Origin: Ancylobacter sp. IITR112
GTDB lineage: Bacteria > Pseudomonadota > Alphaproteobacteria > Rhizobiales > Xanthobacteraceae
Length of the DNA: 64,000 nucleotides
Assembly: GCF_041415945.1 (NCBI RefSeq)
Contig: NZ_JBGCUS010000001.1
Span: forward strand, 1,922,001 to 1,986,000
Reading direction: 5' to 3'
Shown: in pieces, positions 1 to 10,168 of the stretch
Layout: each line of letters begins with the position of its first letter
How positions within the stretch are numbered: the stretch's first letter is position 1
The notes under the pieces: generated by a model
Told to the model about the DNA's origin: nothing
Database searches by the model: none
The model's input: the letters and a program-made list of their open reading frames with translations, nothing else
Position numbers and translations under genes: made by a program

Positions 1-2
1 CC

Positions 3-1370
<1,368 letters not shown>

Positions 1371-1460
1371 GGATATCCACATGGCGCGGGACGGGAGGGG
1401 TTCACAAACCCGTCGTGCATTGCTATATCGCCGGCCTCCGAGACGCCACGGCGTCCCCGG

Positions 1461-1536
1461 TCCCTGATAGCTCAGTTGGTAGAGCGTTCGACTGTTAATC
1501 GAATGGTCGCAGGTTCGAGTCCTGCTCAGGGAGCCA
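1461..1536 (+). tRNA. tRNA-Asn (GTT)
   Basis: A 76-nt cloverleaf with acceptor stem TCCCTGA/TCAGGGA, discriminator G and encoded CCA. The D arm contains AGCTCAGTTGGTAGAGC and the T arm GGTTCGAGTCC. The anticodon loop CTGTTAA reads GTT, asparagine. The 3' end serves as the insertion site of the element that follows. Confidence 0.97.
1523..1536 (+). repeat. attL: tRNA-Asn 3' end
   Basis: The 14-mer TGCTCAGGGAGCCA at the 3' end of tRNA-Asn recurs exactly at 11168-11181 in the same orientation. Tyrosine integrases of the P4 type normally recombine within tRNA 3' ends and leave such a repeat. The integrase gene lies directly inside this end. Confidence 0.9.
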
Positions 1537-1737
1537 CTCCCCCGTTTCCGGGGCGGCTCAGCTTTTCCCAGATTGCCTTGCTAGCCGTTGAATTCGCTGG
1601 ATAATTTCTTCTCCAGCCTCCGCTCGCTGTCCCAGCCTGGATCGGCCAGAGCCACCTCATCCCGCGAATTTGTTGGCCTTGTTGTTGGCCTGCAGCCCGT
1701 GTTTTCGTGATCCCAGCGATCAGCAGGGAGGGCGAAC

Positions 1738-3012
1738 ATGGCCTTGTCAGATGCAGCGTGCCGGACGGCCAAAGGCCGGGAAGGCGAATACAAACTTTCC
1801 GACGGTGGCGGGCTCTATCTTTTCGTGAAGCCCAACGGCGCCCGGGTCTGGCAGCAGGCCTACAGATTCGCGGGCAAACAGAAGAAACTCACCCATGGGC
1901 CCTATCCACTCATTTCGCTGGCCGATGCCCGGCGGCTGCGCGACGAAGCCAAGAGGTTGTTGACCTCGGGAGTAGACCCTGGAGCCAACAAACGAGCCAA
2001 CAAAGCCGCCGTCGCGGCGTCTGTCGCGGCCGCAACGAGCACCTTCGGGGTCATTGCGACGGAGTTCATCGATAAGATGACCAAGGAAGGGCGAGCCGAG
2101 GCCACCCTCCTGAAGGCGCACTGGCTGCTGGAGGATATCGCAGCCCCTCTTCGCAACCGCCCCATCGCCGAGATCACACCGCCAGAGATCCTTGCCGTCC
2201 TGCGGGCGGTGGAGGTCAAAGGGCACTACGAGACTGCGCGCCGCTCCCGCAGCATCATCGGTCAGGTCTTCCGTTATGCGATCGCAACCAGTCGCGCCGA
2301 CCGGGATGTGACGGCCGATCTGCGAGGCGCACTTATCGCACCCACGACCAAGCACCGCGCCGCCATCACACGCCCGAAGCGGCTTGGCGAGCTTATGGCG
2401 GCCATCTATCGCTGGACGAAGGGTCAGGAAACGACGGTCGCAGGCCTGAAGCTGCTCGCCCTGCTTGCGCTCCGTCCCGGCGAACTCCGTGCCGCCACAT
2501 GGGACGAGATTGACCTTGAAGCTGGGGTCTGGACCGTTCCAGCCAGCCGAACCAAGATGCGCCGACCACACCGCACGCCCCTGCCCTTACAGGCCGTGGC
2601 CACCTTGCAGGAGTTGCGCGACGCCACCCGAAGCGGGATCAGTTCCTTCGTGTTTCCGGCGACCGTCTCGGTTAGGAAGCCGATGAGCGAGAACACTCTG
2701 AACTTCGCGCTACGCCGCTTGGATATAGGGGCGGAGGAAATGACCGCCCACGGTTTTCGGGCCGCGTTTGCCACACTCGCCAATGAGAGCCGGCGCTGGC
2801 ATCCCGATGCGATTGAGCGGCAGCTCGCCCACGTTGAGGGCAATAATGTGCGTCGGGCATATACCCGCGGCGAGCATTGGGACGAACGCGTGTTGATGAT
2901 GCAGTGGTGGGCAGACGAGTTGGATCGGCTTCGAGAGTTGGCCATCGCGGAAGCCCGCACCCAAGCCGATCCCCAGCGCAGGCCCGCAAAGTTTCAATCA
3001 GTTCGCCAGTGA
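1738..3012 (+). CDS. Tyrosine recombinase / P4-type integrase
   Basis: A 424-residue phage-type integrase that would insert and excise the surrounding element at tRNA-Asn. Residues 1-90 form the DUF4102 arm-binding domain typical of P4-like integrases (KLSDGGGLYLFVKPNG). The core-binding domain follows. The catalytic domain shows the expected residues: R in LALRPGELR, K in SRTKMRRPH, the box HGFRAAFATLANE, H in QLAHVEG and the nucleophile Tyr in RRAYTRGEHW. The start at 1738 has a good ribosome site (GGGAGGG, 6 bases upstream). The gene sits 200 bp inside the attL end and points into the element, the standard arrangement. It appears intact. Confidence 0.95.
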   Translation: MALSDAACRTAKGREGEYKLSDGGGLYLFVKPNGARVWQQAYRFAGKQKKLTHGPYPLISLADARRLRDEAKRLLTSGVDPGANKRANKAAVAASVAAATSTFGVIATEFIDKMTKEGRAEATLLKAHWLLEDIAAPLRNRPIAEITPPEILAVLRAVEVKGHYETARRSRSIIGQVFRYAIATSRADRDVTADLRGALIAPTTKHRAAITRPKRLGELMAAIYRWTKGQETTVAGLKLLALLALRPGELRAATWDEIDLEAGVWTVPASRTKMRRPHRTPLPLQAVATLQELRDATRSGISSFVFPATVSVRKPMSENTLNFALRRLDIGAEEMTAHGFRAAFATLANESRRWHPDAIERQLAHVEGNNVRRAYTRGEHWDERVLMMQWWADELDRLRELAIAEARTQADPQRRPAKFQSVRQ

Positions 3013-3217
3013 CGGCCGTGGACGGAGCTTCCCCTCATTGGTGGGGGAGGCTTGGGTGCGGCTATCCTGCGGCGCCTCTACCGCGCCTGTCGGACGACGT
3101 GAAAGCTGTCGATCCGGGGCGCCGCTCGAAGCTACCGGTCTTGAGTGCGCCGAGAACTGCCAGTCGCTCGCCGCGCGCCTAGGCGGAAGAAATCAGATCA
3201 GATGGGCCTCCGTTATC

Positions 3218-3348
3218 ATTTTTCATGGATGGTTACGATTTTTCAGGATAGTTTGAGCCACGCTATCCGCGACGCACCAGAATGCTTTTTCATGAACGAC
3301 GGCACGACATCCAATTTTTCAGGGCCAGTTACGGTTTTTCAGGACCAG
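3218..3348 (+). repeat. T-tract direct repeats before and inside the fic start
   Basis: The decamer TTTTTCAKGR occurs five times, at 3219, 3239, 3286, 3315 and 3335. Two of these pairs form a larger unit, TTTTTCA-N5-7-GTTACG-TTTTTCAGGA, whose copies at 3218 and 3314 are exactly 96 bp apart; within each unit the decamers are 20 bp apart. Because 96 is a multiple of three, both copies also encode a similar peptide in the fic frame (FSWMVTIFQD and FSGPVTVFQD). The repeats could be an operator, an iteron-like protein-binding site or a duplicated N-terminal coding segment. Confidence 0.75.
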
Positions 3349-4851
3349 TCACTCCCTGAAGAAGCGACCCCCGCCGGCTACGCCGCACTCATCGACGCGT
3401 TCGGCCTTGCCGTGCCGCTGCCGCGCACACTCTGCGCCATCGGAGCTCATCACCGTCTCTATGAACGGGATGGCTGGCGCATATACACGCCGCGCCATGC
3501 GCCAGATGCCAGTCTCGAAGGCCACCTCACCTTCGCCCTGAAATATGAGGGGCTCGATCTCCTCGTCCTCAAGAGAATTTTTCGCGCCACGGGTCCGGCG
3601 CCAATCGAAGCGCTGGTGCGCTCAACGCCAACCGGCTCTTACGCAAGGCGCGTCTGGTTTCTGTATGAATGGCTGCTTGGCGAGACACTCGATCTTCCAG
3701 CCGCCGAAAAGGGAGCCTATGCCCTCGTCGTCGATCCCGACCTGCAATGGGCTGCGTCTGGGACCGCATCGACCCGCCATCGGGTCAAGAACAACCTGCC
3801 TGGCACGCCGACCTTCTGCCCCATGGTGTTTGCGACGAAAGCCCTGAAGGCCTTCCACGACAGCAATCTCGCCGAACAGGCGCGCACCGCGATTGCTGAC
3901 GTGCCGCGCGACCTGCTGGCCCGCACCGCGGCTTTCCTGCTGCTGAAGGATTCCCGCTCCAGCTTTGCCATCGAGGGAGAGCATCCGCCGCAGGATCGTA
4001 TCCAGCGCTGGGGCCGGGCCATCGGCGAGGCAGGCCGACGTTCCATCGACCTTGACGAGCTCTTGAGGCTTCAGCGCATCGTCGTCGGAGATGCGCGCTT
4101 CGTCCAGCTTGGACTACGCACGGAGGGCGGGTTCGTCGGCGAGCATGACCGCTATACCCGTATGCCACTGCCCGATCATATCAGTGCCCGACACGAGGAC
4201 CTGCGTGATCTCATCGACGGATTGGTGGCCTTCGACCGCACGGCAGCGGAGCGCCAACTTGATCCGGTGATCGCAGCTGCCGCACTAGCCTTCGGCTTCG
4301 TCTACATCCATCCCTTCGAGGATGGGAACGGGCGCCTGCACCGCTACCTGATCCATCACGTCCTTGCTGAACGCGGGTTCAATCCGCCGGGAGTTGTTTT
4401 TCCCATCTCCGCGGCGATCCTCGATCGCATCGATGATTATCGGCAGACGCTGGAAATCTGGTCTGCGCGCCTCCTCCCCTTCATCCAATGGGAGCCGACG
4501 CCGACCGGTAACGTCCGGGTGCTGAATGATACGGCGGATTTCTACCGCTATTTCGACGCGACGCCTCACGCAGAATTCCTCTACGCATGCGTGGAGCGCA
4601 CGATCGAGATCGACATGCCGGCCGAGACGCGCTTCCTGCGGGCGTATGACGCGTTCCGCGTCGCGATCGGACAGATCGTCGACATGCCGGATCGCACCGT
4701 TGATCTCCTCTTCCGCTTCCTGCGCCAGAATGAAGGAGTTCTCTCAAAGCGTGCCCGAGAGCAGGAATTCCGCGAGCTCAGGGCCAAGGAGATCGAGCGG
4801 GTCGAGGGCGCCTACGCGGCTGCGTTTTCCTCTGATTGCGATGGGGAGTAG
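3292..4851 (+). CDS. Fic domain protein, class II (autoinhibited)
   Basis: A 519-residue protein from the chosen ATG. The Fic core motif HPFEDGNGRLHR starts at about residue 340; its histidine is the general base for transferring AMP (or another nucleotide part) to a target hydroxyl. About 110 residues earlier lies SFAIEG (residues 224-229), matching the inhibitory (S/T)xxxE(G/N) motif. The inhibitory helix is therefore within the same chain and before the Fic core, which defines class II. The target is unknown; such genes are often accessory cargo. The start is uncertain: the frame is open back to 3145, with other ATGs at 3202 and 3229, and T-tract repeats cover the region. No clear ribosome site precedes any of them. 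Confidence 0.9.
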   Translation: MNDGTTSNFSGPVTVFQDQSLPEEATPAGYAALIDAFGLAVPLPRTLCAIGAHHRLYERDGWRIYTPRHAPDASLEGHLTFALKYEGLDLLVLKRIFRATGPAPIEALVRSTPTGSYARRVWFLYEWLLGETLDLPAAEKGAYALVVDPDLQWAASGTASTRHRVKNNLPGTPTFCPMVFATKALKAFHDSNLAEQARTAIADVPRDLLARTAAFLLLKDSRSSFAIEGEHPPQDRIQRWGRAIGEAGRRSIDLDELLRLQRIVVGDARFVQLGLRTEGGFVGEHDRYTRMPLPDHISARHEDLRDLIDGLVAFDRTAAERQLDPVIAAAALAFGFVYIHPFEDGNGRLHRYLIHHVLAERGFNPPGVVFPISAAILDRIDDYRQTLEIWSARLLPFIQWEPTPTGNVRVLNDTADFYRYFDATPHAEFLYACVERTIEIDMPAETRFLRAYDAFRVAIGQIVDMPDRTVDLLFRFLRQNEGVLSKRAREQEFRELRAKEIERVEGAYAAAFSSDCDGE

Positions 4852-4960
4852 AGGCGGCCGCGCACAGCGATCGGCCTTCAATCGATGAAAACGAGCCGCC
4901 CCATCGGAAGCTTGGCAAGCGACAACATCGGCGCTGTTTCGCCAAATGGTCGGCCCGCTA

Positions 4961-5179
4961 TCAAAGCCTATCGACTGCGGTCTCGTCCGGTGCCCGCCAC
5001 CGGGGCGGATCCGCGACCCAACGGTTGATGTCGGATTCCCGCCAACCGGCACCGTTGGTGCTGATCCTGAGCTGGGCAGGGAAGGTCCCCTCGGCGATCT
5101 TGCGATAGATGGTGGAGCGAGATAGGCCGGTGCGGGCAAGGACGGTCTTGAGGCGGATGATGCGCTCTGGTGTCTGCAT
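4961..5179 (-). CDS. AlpA-family regulator (excisionase-like)
   Basis: A 72-residue protein starting MQTPERIIRL. It carries a MerR-type winged helix-turn-helix (TGLSRSTIYRKIAEGTFP) followed by WRESDINRWV, the classic layout of AlpA/phage excisionase-like regulators. In P4-type elements AlpA activates integrase expression or aids excision. Here it lies between fic and the relaxase gene, transcribed towards fic. The frame extends upstream to 5296 in low-quality sequence, so the internal ATG at 5179 is preferred. Confidence 0.88.
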   Translation of the reverse strand: MQTPERIIRLKTVLARTGLSRSTIYRKIAEGTFPAQLRISTNGAGWRESDINRWVADPPRWRAPDETAVDRL

Positions 5180-5307
5180 GGCGGTGCTGCCTCCTGCTGG
5201 GTACGCCGATGGCGCCTGCTTCAGACAAGGCATGGAGCCGTCGACCGGCAAGAGGATGAACGGCGCCGGTGGGGCGTGGCGAAGCGGCGGCGGCACATCG
5301 GATGGGT

Positions 5308-8264
5308 CTAGATTCCAAGACCACGGCTCCGGTCGAAGTCGATGCCGTGGCTGTGGGCCAGTTCCCGACCAAGACTGCGGCCTGTGTTGAGGCTGATGCC
5401 GAGTTCCTTCCGGCGAGCCGCGAGCAAGGATTCGAGTTGCGGGTCGCGCTCCAGGCTCCGTGCCATGTCGCCCATCTGGACGCGGGTGGCCTTGTAGCCG
5501 GAGTAATCGCCGTCGCTGTACTGGCGTTGACGCTGCTGGTCGAGCTTCTTCCAGCGCTCGACAAATTGACCGGCGCGGCGCTCCGGATCGGTCCGGATTT
5601 CCGTTTCAAGCCGGAGGGCGCGAATGGTGCGATTGAGCTTGCCGCCGGCCGCCTCGTGTACCAGCTCCGGATTCTTTTCATAGGCGGCTTCCGCATCGCG
5701 CCAGCCATGGGGCCTCACCTCCTCGAACGCATTGCGCGCATCAGTGAGCTCGCGCAACTGCTCGGGCGTACCCTGGCCGATCGCATCGGCCGTGGTGAGG
5801 ATCGCGTCCCACGCGCGGGCATGCCGGACGAGCGCGCGGGTTCGCGCCCGGCGCAACACCGCCTCCGGATCCTCGGGAGGCTCCTGGGCGAGCGGCTCGG
5901 CTTTGTTCCCGAGCTCTTCACGCAGGGCTGGCGCTTCCCGTGCAACTTCCACGGATGGCTGTAGCCCGTCGACGAGGTCGCGCAGTTTCTCCGGAACCTT
6001 GCGCACGATCTCCACGACGCGCTGGCGGAAGGTGATGCCGCGCCGCTCGGCATAGTCCTGCGCCGGATCGGAGCGCGCATAGTCCGACGCCATGTCCTTG
6101 GCCCGGTCACGCGAAAGGGTGCGCACCAGCCGGTCCCTATCCGCGAAGTCGTCGCGGCCAAAGTGCAGCTCCATCCCGTCGCGGTGGCGCGATAGCGCGA
6201 CATAGCTGGAATGGGCATCCATGCCAGGCGTGGCCAGCACATGGGTGCGGTCCACCGTCATGCCCTGCGCCTTGTGGATGGTGGCGGCATAGCCGTGGTC
6301 AATGCGGTCATAGTTTTTCAGGTCGAAAGAGATGGATCGGCCATCATCCGTGCGCACGGACATGGACTGCGCGCTGACCTGCTCGAGGGTGCCGAGCGTG
6401 CCATTCTTTACCCCGAGGCCGCGCTCGTTCTGTAGGAACATCACGCGGTCGCCACGGGCGAAGGAACGCGCGCCGCGCTCAACGGTGACGCGCACCTCCT
6501 CGCCGAGATCGCGGCCTCCCGCATCCGCGCGCGGACGGCCTGGTTGAGGGCGCGCACCTCGTCATTGGTGTGGGTGAGAATGATGCGGCTACGGTCTGGT
6601 GCGGCCTGCCGGTCGCGGTCCCAACGCTCGATCAGGTCGCCCCGCGCCTGCTTCCGCGTCTGCGCGGCATGGACCATGCCGCCCCTGTCATAAGCCTGGA
6701 TCGCCTCGCCGATCCGGCCGGTCGCCAGATCGCGCGTGGCGTCGCGCTGCCAGTCCGCGCGCTGGCGGCGGACCTCGCTGATCTCCGCACCGCCATGACG
6801 CTCAACGAGGGACCTGAAGGCGGCGCCCGCCTCGATCGATTGCAGTTGCTGCGGATCGCCGACCAGCACGACCTTGGCGCCCGCATCTGCCGCATGGGAG
6901 AGCACGCGCTCCAACTGGCGCGTGCCGACCATGCCGGCCTCATCGATCACCAGAACATCGCGTGAGGTGAGCAGATCCCGGCCTTGCCCCCAGCCATGTT
7001 CAAGGCTGGCGATCGTTCGGGACATGATGCCCGATCCGCTCTCCAGATTTTCCGCCGCGATGCCGGACAGCGCGACGCCTCGAACCTCCAGGCCGGCCGC
7101 CTGCCAAGCCTCACGTGCGACACCCAGCATGGCGCTCTTCCCCGTCCCGGCATAACCGACGACGATGCCGAGATCGCGGGTGCCGGTGATGTGCGAGAGC
7201 ACATCAGACTGCTCACCGGAGAGAACAAGGCCACGCTGCTCAGCACGCTGAAGAGCCGCCTCCCTCTCTGTATCCTTTACGGCATGGCGCTCGCGTTCCG
7301 CCATGAGACCGGCAGCCCTGTGCAGACGCTGCTCGGCCTCGATCATCGGGCGGGTGGTGAAGCGGTCCTCGCCGCGTCCGTCCTTGCCGAGCTCGACGAG
7401 ATCGGGCGCGCGGCCCATCGCGGCCATCACCTCGTTGAACTGCTCGATGCCGTCGCTGTGGCGGTGTGCAAACCGCGCCATGTCGCGCCGGGTGAAAGTC
7501 GATTGCTGTTGCGTGATGGCGTCCAATGCCAAAGACGGATCGGCGATGATGCGCGCGCCATTGCCGCGCGCAATCTCCCGGTGAACCTCCGCCCGATCAG
7601 CAGCCTCGATCCCCTCTTCTTCGATGCGTTGCGCAGGCGCGCCGATCTGGCACTGTGGCTCCAGCGCGATGCCCTGCGCCTCCAGGCTGCGATGATCAAT
7701 GCGCGCTTCGATATCGAGTTCAGCAAGCCGCTCATTGGCGAGATCGGCCCAGCGCTCGCGCCAGCGCTCGACCATCTGGGTCGCATTCCACTCGCGCACC
7801 TTCGGGCCGAAGCCGTCCTCATCGACCGAGCGCATGGTGAGCATGACGTGGCCATGGGGCTTGGCCATGCCGTCCTCGCCAACATCCCAATGCACATTGA
7901 GATCGGCGACCATCCCGAGATCGACGAATTCTGATTGGACAAAGTCACGGGCGAGCGCGATCCCCTGCGCCGGGCTCATCTCCCGCGGCAAAGCGAATTC
8001 GACCTCCCGGGCGAGCTGGGCGTCCTTCCTCAGCTCGAAGGCTTCGACATCGTTCCACAGCCGCTCGCGGTCGCTCCACATCTCGGGCGCCCCGTCCGGC
8101 AGCAGCACCTCGGAATGGACGACGCCACGCTTGCCGGAGAAGTCTTGGACACGATCGATCCGCACGTCGCGCAGCCTTGAGGCCGAGCGGTAGGCGGCCG
8201 ACGCCACCGCGCTGGAGCCAGCCTTGCGGCCGATGACCTTGACGTGAAGATGATAGATCGCCAT
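5308..8264 (-). pseudogene. traA: Ti-type relaxase-helicase TraA, frameshifted
   Basis: The N-terminal part (8264 down to about 6515, starting MAIYHLHVKVIGRK) has the MobA/MobL relaxase domain with the metal-binding KPHGHVMLT, then a TraI-like helicase with Walker A GYAGTGKSAM and Walker B VLVIDEAGMV. The frame then shifts: after RMREAAI it runs into SARRCASPL and stops near 6441. The expected continuation EEVRVTVERGARSFARGD lies in another frame and runs to 5308, including the late helicase motif TIHKAQGMTVDRTHV. One missing base near 6515-6525 explains both parts. It is either a true inactivating mutation or a sequencing error. The intact protein would be close to 985 residues. It nicks oriT and unwinds the strand for conjugation. 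Confidence 0.92.
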
Positions 8265-8294
8265 CGCGATCCGAACATCACCACGGCAAAGCGC

Positions 8295-8324
8295 ACGTTG
8301 GAACGACGTATAAGCGCGCCCTCC
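8295..8324. other. Candidate oriT (MOBQ / RSF1010-Ti type nic region)
   Basis: In the gap between the divergent traA and traC, where Ti plasmids carry oriT, an imperfect hairpin ACGTTG-gaa-CGACGT (8295-8309) is followed one base later by TAAGCGCGCCCTCC (8311-8324). The MOBQ nic core is, from general knowledge, close to TAAGTGCGCCCT with a hairpin just before it. One base differs within the core. The exact nick position is not shown. Confidence 0.75.
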
Positions 8325-8435
8325 CTCGAAAAAATCTCGGGAGCGACGAGCCCATCCCAGTCTGTCCCGACGACATTAAAGCCACCGCTGACACGCTCAA
8401 CTATCATCCTTCCATCGACTGCTATGGAGAGGACA

Positions 8436-8762
8436 ATGCGCAAGCCACGGGACTTCGATGCCGAACTGAAGGCACTCGAAGACAAGGCACGAGAGCTCAA
8501 GGCCCGCAAGGTGCAGCAGCTTGGCGATCTGGTGATCGCCACCGGCGCGGACACGCTCACGGCGGAGGAGCTTGCCGGCGCCCTGCTGGTGCTCGCCGAG
8601 ACCAAAGACGCCGGACGGAAGGAGGCGTGGGCGCGACGGGGAGCGGCGTTCTTTCAAGGACGGGCACGCCGAACTGCACCGGCATCTGAACGCGACCCGG
8701 TCAGCCCTCCGCCGCAATCAGACAGCGCGCACTCGCCATCAGGCAGCTCGGGCCCGGCATGA
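8436..8762 (+). CDS. traC: Conjugal transfer protein TraC-like
   Basis: A 108-residue protein beginning MRKPRDFDAELKAL. The N-terminal 40 residues are a charged helix (ELKALEDKARELKARK), followed by QLGDLVIATGADTLTAEELAGALL, the pattern of small TraC accessory proteins encoded opposite traA in Ti-type systems. The C-terminal tail is rich in Ser, Pro and Arg. The position (divergent from traA, with oriT between) supports a relaxosome role. The ATG at 8436 follows GGAGAGGACA. The longer frame from 8244 would run through oriT and is not credible. Confidence 0.75.
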   Translation: MRKPRDFDAELKALEDKARELKARKVQQLGDLVIATGADTLTAEELAGALLVLAETKDAGRKEAWARRGAAFFQGRARRTAPASERDPVSPPPQSDSAHSPSGSSGPA

Positions 8763-8763
8763 C

Positions 8764-8905
8764 ATGCGCACCTGGCAGGTCGAGCGTCGCAGGCGGACGC
8801 GGCATCTGATCGAACTCGGCGGCCTCGTGGTTAAGGCCGGGATCGTGGACCTCACCGGCGATGATCGCGCCATGATCTACGGCGCACTGCTCTGGATGGC
8901 CGAAA
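8764..8905 (+). pseudogene. traD: TraD-like protein, truncated by IS insertion
   Basis: It starts MRTWQVERRRRTRHLIELGG one base after the traC stop. The core GGLVVKAGIVDLTGDDRAM is the characteristic TraD signature of Ti-type accessory proteins. After LLWMAEM the sequence enters the left end of the insertion element at 8906, so the natural C-terminus is lost and translation would run on into IS sequence to 9057. The coupling gene traG, which usually follows, is absent. Confidence 0.8.
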
Positions 8906-8930
8906 TGAGGTGGTCCCCATTCGCCGGACA
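8906..8930. repeat. Left terminal inverted repeat of the IS
   Basis: TGAGGTGGTCCCC, five unmatched bases, then CCGGACA. It pairs with the right end at 10144-10168 over the first 13 and last 7 positions. Confidence 0.9.
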
Positions 8931-8966
8931 TTTTGGCGGCTTCGCTAAGCTTGGTTCTGGTGTGTG

Positions 8967-9845
8967 TCACGCCGCCTTGTTGATGCCGTCGCAGGCCATG
9001 TGGACCTCCTCCGGCGTTCTGCCGCCGAGAGCCGAGTGGGGCCTCGTGCGGTTGTAGTAGGTGATCCATCGGCCGATCCCGGCGCGGGCCTCGGACCCGG
9101 TCTCGAAGGCGTTGAGGTAGATGCACTCGTATTTCAGGGACCGCCAGAGGCGCTCGATGAACACGTTGTCCATCCACCGGCCGCGGCCATCCATGGAGAT
9201 CCGCACGCCAGCGTCCAGCAGCACCTTTGCGAAGCGCGGGCTGGTGAACTGGCTTCCCTGGTCGGTGTTGAAGATGCTCGGCCGCCCGAACCGGGACAAG
9301 GCCTCCTCCAGTGCCTCGATGCAGAAGTCGGCCTCCATGGTGTTGGAGAGCCGCCAGGAGAGAACCCTGCGGCTGTGCCAGTCCATGATGGCGACCAGAT
9401 ACAGGAATCCGCGCCGCATCGGGATGTAAGTGATGTCGGCGCACCAGACCTGGTCGGGCTCCTCGATCGCCATGGTGCGCAAGAGATAGGGGAAGATGCG
9501 GTGCTGCGGGTGGCGCACCGTGGTCTTCGGCCGCTGGTAGATGGTGGCCAGCCCCATGCGGGCCATGAGGCGCCGCACACGCTTGCGCCCAACCTCGTGC
9601 CCCTGCCGGCGCAGATGGCGCACCATTTGCCGCGAGCCGTACCACGGCGTCTCGAGAAACTGGCCGTCGATCGCCCGCATAATGGCAAGAGTCTCGGGGC
9701 TTTCGATCCGCGGCCCGCCGTAGAAAGCCGACCGGCTGATGCCGACCAGGGCGCACTGGCGCGTGATCGGTAGTCGGGGGTGATCCGGTTCGATCATGTC
9801 GCGTTTTGCCCCCACGCTCATCGCCCGGAGGCCCGACGCAAAAAA
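8967..9845 (-). CDS. IS3-family transposase OrfB (frameshift product)
   Basis: An integrase-type DDE transposase domain. After an HTH_21-like segment (LPITRQCALVGISRSAFYGG) come the acidic residues of the rve domain: D in VWCADITYIP, D in FNTDQGSQFT, and E in NVFIERLWRSLKYE. The gene has no good start of its own. It is expected to be read as an OrfAB fusion by -1 slippage on the TTTTTTG at 9840-9845, after VVERDF of OrfA. The frame is complete, so the enzyme may be active. Confidence 0.93.
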   Translation of the reverse strand, partial: FFASGLRAMSVGAKRDMIEPDHPRLPITRQCALVGISRSAFYGGPRIESPETLAIMRAIDGQFLETPWYGSRQMVRHLRRQGHEVGRKRVRRLMARMGLATIYQRPKTTVRHPQHRIFPYLLRTMAIEEPDQVWCADITYIPMRRGFLYLVAIMDWHSRRVLSWRLSNTMEADFCIEALEEALSRFGRPSIFNTDQGSQFTSPRFAKVLLDAGVRISMDGRGRWMDNVFIERLWRSLKYECIYLNAFETGSEARAGIGRWITYYNRTRPHSALGGRTPEEVHMACDGINKAA

Positions 9846-10102
9846 TCCCGTTCCACCACCAGTTGGCCGATCTTGGCATGGAGCTGGTCGATCTCGCTCT
9901 CGCGGGCGGCGTCGGCCGCTTCCGCCTTGCCGGAGAACACTGCGGCCATCCCCTCGATGGCCTGCTTCTTCCAAGCGTTGATCATGGTCTGGTGGAGACC
10001 ATGCTTCGCCGCCAACTGGGCCACCGTCTGTTCCCCGCGCAGTGCCTCCAGGGCCACCTTCGCCTTGAAATCCGATGAATATCGCTTCCTCTTCCCGGTC
10101 AT
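9818..10102 (-). CDS. IS3-family transposase OrfA
   Basis: A 94-residue protein starting MTGKRKRYSSDFKAKVALEA, with the helix-turn-helix QLAAKHGLHQTMINAWKKQA and a leucine-zipper-like helix (ESEIDQLHAKIGQLVVERDF) used for multimerization. It binds the terminal repeats and supplies the N-terminus of OrfAB. It overlaps OrfB at a slippery T6G tract. Confidence 0.93.
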   Translation of the reverse strand: MTGKRKRYSSDFKAKVALEALRGEQTVAQLAAKHGLHQTMINAWKKQAIEGMAAVFSGKAEAADAARESEIDQLHAKIGQLVVERDFLRRASGR

Positions 10103-10143
10103 CGGGCTCGTCCTTCCGTCAGGCCGAACCAAGCTTAACTCCC

Positions 10144-10168
10144 TGTCCGGATTTCGGGGACCACCTCA
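10144..10168. repeat. Right terminal inverted repeat of the IS
   Basis: Reverse complement reads TGAGGTGGTCCCC, five unmatched bases, CCGGACA, mirroring 8906-8930. Confidence 0.9.

Larger units (their letters stand above)
8906..10168 (-). mobile_element. IS3-family insertion sequence, 1263 bp
   Basis: The element starts TGAGGTGGTCCCC at 8906 and ends with its inverted copy at 10168. It contains two overlapping frames on the minus strand, with an A6 tract (T6G on the coding strand) at 9840-9845 for -1 frameshifting. No target duplication is visible: the three left flanking bases are AAA and the right ones GTG. This is unusual for IS3 elements and suggests an adjacent deletion. The genes on both sides are truncated. 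Confidence 0.9.

Noticed and set aside
1747-2571. 274-residue ORF antisense to the integrase
   Set aside because: Shadow frame of a clearly coding gene; composition without any recognisable domain.
3145-3291. Longer fic start at 3145, 3202 or 3229
   Set aside because: The frame is open and repeats encode similar peptides, but no ribosome site supports these starts; the T-tract repeats look more like DNA sites. Kept as an open question in findings.
3218-3348. CRISPR-like array
   Set aside because: Units are few, of 10 bases, unevenly spaced, and no cas genes are near.
8244-8435. N-terminal extension of TraC
   Set aside because: It would translate the oriT region and reads as low-complexity, non-homologous sequence.
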